Shown piece by piece: positions 17,301 to 21,465 of a stretch of DNA of 21,465 nucleotides. The stretch is from a virus: positions 1 through 21,465 of the IMG/VR virus record IMGVR_UViG_3300030406_000492; one strand, written 5' to 3'. Position numbers and translations under genes: made by a program. The stretch's first letter is position 1, and the number at the start of each line of letters is the position of its first letter. The notes beneath the pieces are model-generated. The model was not told where the DNA came from. It saw only the letters and a list, made by a program, of their open reading frames with translations, and did no database searches.

Positions 17301-17820
17301 TTTTACCTAGATCAGTAGAAGTGTCTATACCTAAAGAATCGACTATTGTATTCGTTGTATTAGAAACTATCTGAGAGCCTTTCAACCCTGCATCCAAAAC
17401 AGCAGCTCCTATATCACCACCGTTTGTTACTACATTTACACCTGTATCAGCTATAAAGTTAGCTACAGTATCTCCCACTTTATCTGTTAAGGCTTCAGCA
17501 GCTACCTCTCCTACAGCATCTGCTGCACCTGCGGCTACAGTAGATATAACAATAGTTTTTAGTACATCTTCAGGGTCAGCCCCCTCATCTATAGCGTCTG
17601 CACCGTTAATTATAGGCACAGCCCACGAGTTACCTGTTGCCACCGCTGCTACATTTACAACAGTTTTTACCTCATCACTACGTAGTATGGCTTCGCCTAC
17701 AGGACGTAACACATCAGCCGCAGCGTCAGCAACTGGTCTCACAACATCACCAACTACATCCGCAACAGGTCTAACTACATCACCAACTGCATCAGCTACT
17801 TCTTGTATAAAATTTACCAT
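14392..17820 (-). CDS. Large virion-associated protein with SleB-type (Hydrolase_2) cell-wall hydrolase domain
   Basis: A 1142-residue protein. The N-terminus has three copies of an 11-residue amphipathic repeat (residues 9-41, each ending RPV), followed by Ala/Val/Gly-rich helices to about 270. Two copies of a ~22-residue motif (TTGIELG.-SDIA-LI-Y-KR) lie near 296-317 and 350-371. Residues 812-940 form a SleB/CwlJ-type hydrolase domain: IIGEAAGESDAGQAAVAHTI with candidate catalytic E823, then NRYKDGGFGDT and APYQFS. SleB-family enzymes cleave peptidoglycan glycan strands. A Thr/Ala/Asp tandem repeat (~1018-1045) links to an acidic tail. With no signal peptide and large flanking regions, a role in opening the wall during genome entry is more likely than lysis. 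The start overlaps the previous stop (TAATG), with GAAGG upstream. Confidence 0.8.
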   Translation of the reverse strand: MVNFIQEVADAVGDVVRPVADVVGDVVRPVADAAADVLRPVGEAILRSDEVKTVVNVAAVATGNSWAVPIINGADAIDEGADPEDVLKTIVISTVAAGAADAVGEVAAEALTDKVGDTVANFIADTGVNVVTNGGDIGAAVLDAGLKGSQIVSNTTNTIVDSLGIDTSTDLGKTLDKSLKTGISAEIMGEDGVKAASIAAISDTIINPVLERGNKLTPEALGDVSKLVSTALVAGAKGENVYDAINQELGNTATADLRDLVKTKVKDFIDPVEELPMDTGEFLTEAVLPDAKMLDKISSTTGIELGKPSDIARLIDEYKKRTGTGIIEEDLPYSPQNLESDFISDEVRKEILRTTGIELGRSSDIAKLISDYEKRVAPTRSLSEKEILDDPKTFKGPVGAGIGPETTDDDFKSQLAGILGEETPKVSEVSKRIIDDAKKNLAGFGYSVSSGTLEAIALQVEGTANIGDATVNKFRELFDKDPTRFLRDKTGNVVAWLDGKSEDQKEKISGDLLRRRRDALPAEGMEFTTALPGGEEALDMLGRPYGTDKFATFLNASEEFGDVFTDIAVLYLTGPVLGPAITTALGVAEGQADSSRRLDQEIQTAIDNGTLAENVGWQTMLADAKGNTFEEKSKNAKEALKKQFFKYTLAAGSLEAVGDLVTAKAALGTLNVKTIGDLYTKLTPKQRKAIGIPVNITAATGVGGLTEAGQTAITEKALRDFGIYPKTETGASFLLGAAGQGGAVTVANTLSGINDALTSKYEKGTLSLEDRNYVENEILAPEGEFVGTPTAPVSVTETAQVDTVSKDISPADKEAWIRTIIGEAAGESDAGQAAVAHTILNRYKDGGFGDTLTEVVKAPYQFSTYNSLDQGGNLLHQKSKSSPEYKRAEKLVNDILKGKVKDPTEGATHYWNPDVANPSWGDQLLSEHKSGGTKIDSHIFGGNTGAVETVDVAEVADNIDKKPTTPTTTADVLGTGQIDAKPTPDIAAEVVADILNKPTNFVTDADIAAVTDVANLVDTATDTATDTATDTAIDTAIDTATDTATDVPSFNLPISPTQGIAQLAGLQQVRVDPPETADIEYFYDFEDIFATPEQRRMLRTPYEDSINRSIDEDMEELLEPSPVNRTGGDSTDNLLKLLRNIG
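14687..14770. repeat. 12-bp tandem repeat, seven copies, coding
   Basis: Seven contiguous 12-base units lie in frame within the SleB-domain gene, e.g. GTGGCTGTATCC (14735-14746, repeated exactly at 14747-14758), with a few substitutions in the others. On the coding (-) strand they encode Asp-Thr-Ala-Thr/Ile units that form a low-complexity linker after the hydrolase domain. The units stay in frame, so copy-number change would alter linker length without a frameshift. Confidence 0.9.
16709..16934. repeat. Direct duplication inside the SleB-domain gene, offset 162 bp
   Basis: Two related segments, 16709-16772 and 16871-16934, share an exact 20-base core, ACCTAATTCTATACCTGTAG (16741-16760 and 16903-16922), and are similar over about 60 bases. 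The offset of 162 bases is exactly 54 codons. They encode the TTGIELG...SDIA motif pair, so this is an in-frame internal duplication. Confidence 0.85.
17698..17796. repeat. Three 33-bp repeats encoding an 11-residue amphipathic motif
   Basis: Near the start of the SleB-domain gene, residues 9-41 fall into three 11-residue units ending RPV (RPV at 17-19, 28-30 and 39-41), with Asp and Val at equivalent places. The 33-base DNA units are diverged but clearly related. An 11-residue period is typical of extended amphipathic helices. Confidence 0.8.
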
Positions 17821-18296
17821 TACGCAGCCTTCATAAGAGGTTCTTTACCAAATTTAATAAACATAGCATGCCCATCTATATTTTCTAACTCCACAAACTC
17901 TAGGTTTGTATCTAATTTTTCTAGTCGTTTCTGTAGCACTCGTAATGCAGGTAATAGTCTTTCATTTCTAATTTGTGCGCTAGCAAAAGCAACTCCCTTT
18001 TTTTGTAAAAACGCTATGTATTTATACATATTATCTATAACGTTACGTCCCACGTCCATATTATACAGCCTAATATACATGTTGTTTTTTTCAGGAGTAA
18101 ACACACCTACAAATATGCTATTGCCTATCTGCACAGTTTGCACATTTTTACCTTCTATCTCTTTAAGAATCGTAGCCACAGCTTGGCGCATGGTGATGTT
18201 TTCTGGTATTTGTCCTGAACTCTTAAGATTAACTATAGAACCAAACAATACTTGGTTATAACTTAATTTATCTTTTTTGCTGTCTTTTAGCTCCAC
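17820..18296 (-). CDS. Hypothetical protein, virion module
   Basis: A 158-residue mixed alpha/beta protein of unrecognised family. The start is GTG at 18296, which overlaps the previous stop (TAGTG); GGAG lies about 9 bases upstream, and the next in-frame Met is 40 residues further in, so GTG is preferred. Visible features: a strand-rich middle (GNSIFVGVF, MYIRLYNMD), a helix KYIAFLQKKGVAFA, then ALRVLQKRLEKL and a final strand GHAMFIKFGKEPL. The helix-strand order in the last 70 residues faintly recalls an acetyltransferase-like fold, but no acetyl-CoA-binding motif is seen. It is immediately upstream of the SleB-domain protein with a TAATG overlap. Function unknown. Confidence 0.75.
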   Translation of the reverse strand: MELKDSKKDKLSYNQVLFGSIVNLKSSGQIPENITMRQAVATILKEIEGKNVQTVQIGNSIFVGVFTPEKNNMYIRLYNMDVGRNVIDNMYKYIAFLQKKGVAFASAQIRNERLLPALRVLQKRLEKLDTNLEFVELENIDGHAMFIKFGKEPLMKAA

Positions 18297-18616
18297 TACG
18301 TAATCTCCAGATAACTTGCTACTACATGTAGTCTGTTTGCTGTTGCTGCTGTTACCTTTAGTATCTCTGACGCTTGTACAACAAGGGGGGCTGTCAGAAG
18401 CTCTACTGTGCCATTTGCACCTACAGCTTTTACTTTATATATACTAAATACGTCTGACCCACTTGTTATGGTCAATGTTATTGTATCCCCACTGCCTGAG
18501 TCATCAGACACCAAGATAGATTTCATAATAGCTGTGGTGCTTGTAGGGCATGTATATAACGTAGTTATATTGGTGCTTGTGAGGTCTACTTTAGAGTTTT
18601 TATAGTTATTTGCCAT
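18296..18616 (-). CDS. Small beta-rich structural protein, unknown family
   Basis: A 106-residue protein dominated by alternating Thr/Ser/Val strands (DTITLTITSGSDVFSIYKV, GTVELLTAPLVVQASEILKV, RLHVVASYLEIT), giving the look of a beta-sandwich or barrel. There is no signal peptide, cysteine or membrane segment. Small proteins with this composition in phage structural modules are often decoration or tail-associated proteins, but I cannot name the family. It starts within the stop of the preceding gene (TAATG) without a clear ribosome-binding site, which suggests translation by coupling, and it ends overlapping the GTG start of the next gene. Confidence 0.75.
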   Translation of the reverse strand: MANNYKNSKVDLTSTNITTLYTCPTSTTAIMKSILVSDDSGSGDTITLTITSGSDVFSIYKVKAVGANGTVELLTAPLVVQASEILKVTAATANRLHVVASYLEIT

Positions 18617-18810
18617 TAGCTAATAAACCACGCCTGTGCATCTGATTGTTCTTTTAACGTATTCTTCCTAAACTGCTCGTCTATTTGGTTAAAATACAGG
18701 CGTAGCGCATCGTTTAGCTTCATAGCTTCTTCTCGACTGTACTCTGCCCTTGGTAGGGGTAACGCAGGAGCGCGAAAAAGCACTTCATAATCTGTTAAAT
18801 CTATACTCAT
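18616..18810 (-). CDS. Small hypothetical protein, virion module
   Basis: A 64-residue protein, predicted mostly helical in its C-terminal two thirds (YSREEAMKLNDALRLYFNQI), with a Pro-rich turn near residues 14-20. No motif I recognise. It is bracketed by TAATG stop-start overlaps on both sides, and its start has a GGGAG ribosome-binding site about 7 bases upstream, so it is very likely a real gene in the operon. A helical connector or assembly role would fit the neighbourhood but is speculation. Confidence 0.7.
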   Translation of the reverse strand: MSIDLTDYEVLFRAPALPLPRAEYSREEAMKLNDALRLYFNQIDEQFRKNTLKEQSDAQAWFIS

Positions 18811-20693
18811 TATCGTCTCCCATCAGGTCGCATATCCAATCTAGGAGAGCCAAGCTGCCATTGCACCCCTACAGTATTAGATTGTATCTTTAAATTAAGT
18901 TGCCGTCCCCTAATACGCACATCAAGCTGGTCCGTAAATGTCTCTACAGGTGATGTGGCAGAACGTGTTACTGTGCCACTACTGTTTCCGCCTTCCGATG
19001 GGGTAGACTTAATACCTGACCCAGAGTTCGTTAACGGGTCTAATGTCAGCGTTACAGAAGGACTAACCGCTGTAGAACCATCAAACGTTACATCAGGCAT
19101 AATCCTATTTACTAAAAACAATCTGTGTCCATCATCAAGATCAAAATCTGCAGATGTTATAAATGCAGTTATAGCCGCAGGTGTGGTTGTTTCGTTATCA
19201 TCTAACCCCTGTTCATGTTCCACTAATTTACCTGATGTAGTCGCTGCAAGTGGGTGATCTCTTGCTCCTGAATCCACCCATGCTGTGCGTGTTAAGTTAC
19301 CAAAATACCACACGTTTTCAGCATAATTGTATATTATATACCTATTCGGCACATCTGACCCTGTTGCACAATAGAACCACCATATCTCATTAAACGACTC
19401 ATTTGTACCTGCAAATACTTGTTCGTATTGGTCTTCGTTAAAATCGTTAAACACATAACGACGTAGATCACAGTTAAGTGTTTCTGTTCTACCATCGTAT
19501 TTATAAAACTTATCTGTACCCATCCAGTAAGCTATACCATTTGCATACGCCACAGCATTTTTAGAGGCTATGGATATGTTTTCACCAACTAAATTAGCTC
19601 CCCATACTATAGGCGCACCTATGTACTGCAAACTATATAACGCGGCATCTGTCCAAACTAACACTGATTGTCGTGAGTTTGCGCCTGTAACGATCTTTGA
19701 ACCTTGCGATAGACGTAAACTACCTGCCTGATTAGTTGCTGAAGGTGTCCAATCTACCAAGCTTTCTTGGTCAGACCATCTAATCAGTAAAGGGTCTAAA
19801 TCAGCCGCTCCAAAGGGGTTGGCTCCTAGACAAAAAACAAAACGACTTACATCAGACACCACTAAGTTGTTATGAGAAGTGGGAACTCCTGATGCGCCTG
19901 GTAAACCAGACACAAGCACTCCTCTGGTGGACGTGCCATTTGTAGCGTCCCATGTGTATAACTTGCCTCCATCAAACCCTAATACTAAATCCTCGCCAAA
20001 ATTTTGCTGATGCCACAAACGAATACCAAATGTGGTTGACCCACCGTTACCCCATGTTGTACCTGTTTCATTCCAAGCACCTCCGCCCCAACCTGTTAGT
20101 GCGGCTTGTCCTTCTTTTCCTATATTTTCTTGGTACTCTGCTGTTTGACTTGAGCTAGTGTAATCAAGGTTAGCATCGCCTGTAGAGGTAGCTGTAGCAG
20201 TAAACGTGTATACATTTGCGGACGTGACACCCGTTATTTCATGTTCCTTATTAAGTACGGCTGCTGTTATCCCACCTCCTAATGTAGTAAACCCAGCAAA
20301 AGTCACAAAATCTCCTATCTCTGCCCCATGTCCAGTATCGGTTACTGTTATGGTTGCTGACCCGTCAGTTCTGGCAAGATTAATTGTACTAACACTAGCT
20401 GTTGTGGTTTTACGCACGGGGGTGATGTCGTAGTATCTGCCTCCCTCTTCCACATAAAATTTTTTATGTGTGCCAACACCCACCAAAGGTATGTTACCAA
20501 GTGTTGTCCATGCACGTAAGGAACGAGCTTTTCCGTCAAACGTGTTATCAGATATACGTGTCCACCCACCTATTTTTTCAGGACTGCCCTGCCTGAATCG
20601 TATCTTGTCACAGTCAAACCACCCACCCTCGTTAGTGTATCGAGTACGTTCTCTATTGACCCCAGGTTTAAATGTTATCTTCTTTAGAGACAT
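18810..20693 (-). CDS. Large head-closure/tail structural protein, P22 gp10-like beta-propeller type (putative)
   Basis: A 627-residue beta-rich protein. The N-terminus (ITFKPGVNRERTRYTNEGGW, then DCDKIRFRQGSPEKIGGWTR) is the characteristic opening of a phage virion protein family that is usually annotated as a DNA-stabilisation or tail protein. The repeated W/G/D-containing strands (for example LRAWTTLGNIPLVGVGTHKK, LVLGFDGGKLYTWDA, AVAYANGIAYWMGTDKFYKY) look like propeller blades. Residues ~111-170 (TVTDTGHGAEIGDFVTFAGF) look like an inserted small beta domain of the kind found in many phage fibres. In P22, gp10 plugs the portal after packaging. ATG 20693 is chosen over TTG 20696; it overlaps the endolysin stop (TGATG). 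Structural role likely; gp10 homology uncertain. Confidence 0.68.
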   Translation of the reverse strand: MSLKKITFKPGVNRERTRYTNEGGWFDCDKIRFRQGSPEKIGGWTRISDNTFDGKARSLRAWTTLGNIPLVGVGTHKKFYVEEGGRYYDITPVRKTTTASVSTINLARTDGSATITVTDTGHGAEIGDFVTFAGFTTLGGGITAAVLNKEHEITGVTSANVYTFTATATSTGDANLDYTSSSQTAEYQENIGKEGQAALTGWGGGAWNETGTTWGNGGSTTFGIRLWHQQNFGEDLVLGFDGGKLYTWDATNGTSTRGVLVSGLPGASGVPTSHNNLVVSDVSRFVFCLGANPFGAADLDPLLIRWSDQESLVDWTPSATNQAGSLRLSQGSKIVTGANSRQSVLVWTDAALYSLQYIGAPIVWGANLVGENISIASKNAVAYANGIAYWMGTDKFYKYDGRTETLNCDLRRYVFNDFNEDQYEQVFAGTNESFNEIWWFYCATGSDVPNRYIIYNYAENVWYFGNLTRTAWVDSGARDHPLAATTSGKLVEHEQGLDDNETTTPAAITAFITSADFDLDDGHRLFLVNRIMPDVTFDGSTAVSPSVTLTLDPLTNSGSGIKSTPSEGGNSSGTVTRSATSPVETFTDQLDVRIRGRQLNLKIQSNTVGVQWQLGSPRLDMRPDGRR

Positions 20694-21145
20694 CAACTTA
20701 ACTCAAAGTGTGGTCCATCTATAAACGGGCGACGACCTTGCGAACGACGTAGGTCTATGTAAGCATTCATAGCTTCTTCTGCTGTGCCTTCCCAGTTACG
20801 AAAGTCATCTATGTGCCATGCCGCGCCCCATTTTATTGGAACACCTACACGCACTGCAGCTTCTTTCATTGCATCGGCTATGTCATCATACAGGTTCAAC
20901 TCCCAGCTCGCCCGTCCAGAAACATACGCCATTAAGTCGACGGCATCCCCTGTAAGGTGTTTAGACTTCATCGTCTGCGATGCCCCACGGGCTACGAGGT
21001 CAGCCTGTTCTGCCTCAGTGCGAAGACCACAGATCACTCCAAAGTCGACGTTGCTCACTGTGATGGCATGCGTAACGACTGAGTGCATCTCTGCTTTTAC
21101 TCCATCTAATCGTCCTAAACTTCTCTGTGATAATTTAAACGCCAT
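20693..21145 (-). CDS. Endolysin: M15-family L-alanyl-D-glutamate-type peptidase
   Basis: A 150-residue zinc peptidase expected to cut peptide stems of peptidoglycan and lyse the host. The zinc-ligand pattern is complete: SKHLTGDAVDL gives H63 and D70, and FIDGPHFEL gives H146, with D143 in the catalytic position. The spacing (7 residues from His to Asp, 3 from Asp to the last His) equals that of phage T5 endolysin as I recall it. There is no signal peptide, so it needs the adjacent holin. Two consecutive ATGs exist; the second (21145) is preferred because TAAGGAGG then lies at normal spacing, whereas the first is only 2 bases from it. It overlaps the holin stop and is itself overlapped by the next gene. 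Confidence 0.9.
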   Translation of the reverse strand: MAFKLSQRSLGRLDGVKAEMHSVVTHAITVSNVDFGVICGLRTEAEQADLVARGASQTMKSKHLTGDAVDLMAYVSGRASWELNLYDDIADAMKEAAVRVGVPIKWGAAWHIDDFRNWEGTAEEAMNAYIDLRRSQGRRPFIDGPHFELS

Positions 21146-21465
21146 CATTTCCTCCTTAATTTAGTAAATGATCGTAGTCCAAAGCTAGCAGCGATACTTG
21201 CATACATGCCATATGTTACCCACTCAGGACATTTTTCAAGGTTCTCAAAGCCTTTTGCCATATACTCTTGTATGCCCCATAAAGGTATAAAATTGGCAAT
21301 AAGTATGGCTACGAATACAATAGTCCACAACTCGTCTTTCCACGAGTTTTTAGACGCATCCATTGCGATTGTTTCCCAGTTTGCCGTACCCTCTGCTATT
21401 TTCTGCTCTTTCATAGCTTTTGCCTTCTGAATCTCTGCTTTTGAGTCTAGAAAGCTAGTGCCTAA
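21145..21465 (-). CDS. Holin, gene-transfer-agent 3TM type (5' end outside window)
   Basis: The visible part is 106 residues and the frame stays open to the window edge, so an internal Met at 21414 is probably not the start. The visible N-terminal stretch is a charged amphipathic helix (LDSKAEIQKAKAMKEQKIAE), then SWKDEL and a membrane segment (WTIVFVAILIANFIPLWG), the segment QEYMAKGFENLEKCPEW, and a second hydrophobic segment (YGMYASIAASFGLRSF) with a basic tail. The W-K-D-E / membrane / PEW / GIR-like order is that of the holin family linked to release of gene-transfer agents, best known from alphaproteobacteria and their phages. It would permeabilise the inner membrane so that the downstream endolysin reaches the wall. 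Confidence 0.82.
   Translation of the reverse strand, partial: LGTSFLDSKAEIQKAKAMKEQKIAEGTANWETIAMDASKNSWKDELWTIVFVAILIANFIPLWGIQEYMAKGFENLEKCPEWVTYGMYASIAASFGLRSFTKLRRK

Noticed and set aside
20694-20696. TTG start giving an extra residue on the gp10-like protein
   Set aside because: An ATG follows immediately and overlaps the preceding stop codon as at neighbouring junctions.
21412-21414. ATG as the true holin start
   Set aside because: The frame is open upstream to the window edge and encodes an amphipathic helix that fits the holin family, so the gene is more likely truncated by the window.
1-21465. tRNA genes, attachment sites, insertion sequences, integrase
   Set aside because: I looked for cloverleaf-like segments, terminal inverted repeats and tyrosine or serine recombinase motifs and saw none; this was by eye only.

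Overview
The window looks like a fragment of a tailed double-stranded DNA phage with a moderately AT-rich genome. No cellular housekeeping, rRNA or tRNA gene is visible. The composition, the gene-transfer-agent-type holin, the giant polyvalent internal protein and the structural protein types are what I would expect of an uncultured marine phage infecting an alphaproteobacterium. That host assignment is inference. A P22 gp10-like head-closure/tail protein plus several large T7-style internal proteins suggests a short-tailed (podovirus-like) virion, but terminase, portal, capsid and DNA polymerase genes all lie outside the window.

Left arm (1-4828, + strand, replication): the 3' end of a SNF2-type helicase; a conserved phage protein of unknown function; a small helix-turn-helix protein; a T7 gp2.5-like single-stranded DNA-binding protein; a large primase-helicase (archaeo-eukaryotic primase domain, cysteine cluster, DUF927-like ATPase); and a small hypothetical protein. 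A promoter candidate overlaps the helicase stop codon. Between the SSB gene and the primase-helicase gene lie two crossing inverted repeats (1805-1868) that could form an RNA pseudoknot ending at the primase ribosome-binding site. Two tandem hairpin terminators, one with a UUCG tetraloop, close this arm at 4836-4901.

Right arm (21465 down to 4906, - strand, virion and lysis): a holin running off the right edge, an M15-type endolysin, a large P22 gp10-like structural protein, three small or medium proteins, a 1142-residue protein carrying a SleB-type cell-wall hydrolase domain, three further putative internal virion proteins, and a 2126-residue polyvalent protein with an HExxH metallopeptidase motif. 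Seven successive gene junctions from the holin to the 280-residue protein overlap stop with start, and the remaining three are overlapped or only 8-9 bases apart, so this is one polycistronic unit whose promoter lies beyond the right edge.

How it fits together: the + strand set copies DNA. The - strand set appears to finish the virion and supply proteins that could be ejected with the genome: a wall hydrolase, Gly-rich hydrophobic proteins and a putative protease. It also provides the holin-endolysin pair for lysis. The two arms converge at 4829-4905, where the terminators face only the replication side. Most interesting for follow-up are the pseudoknot candidate, the giant zincin-containing protein, the repeat-bearing SleB protein and the one-sided terminator.
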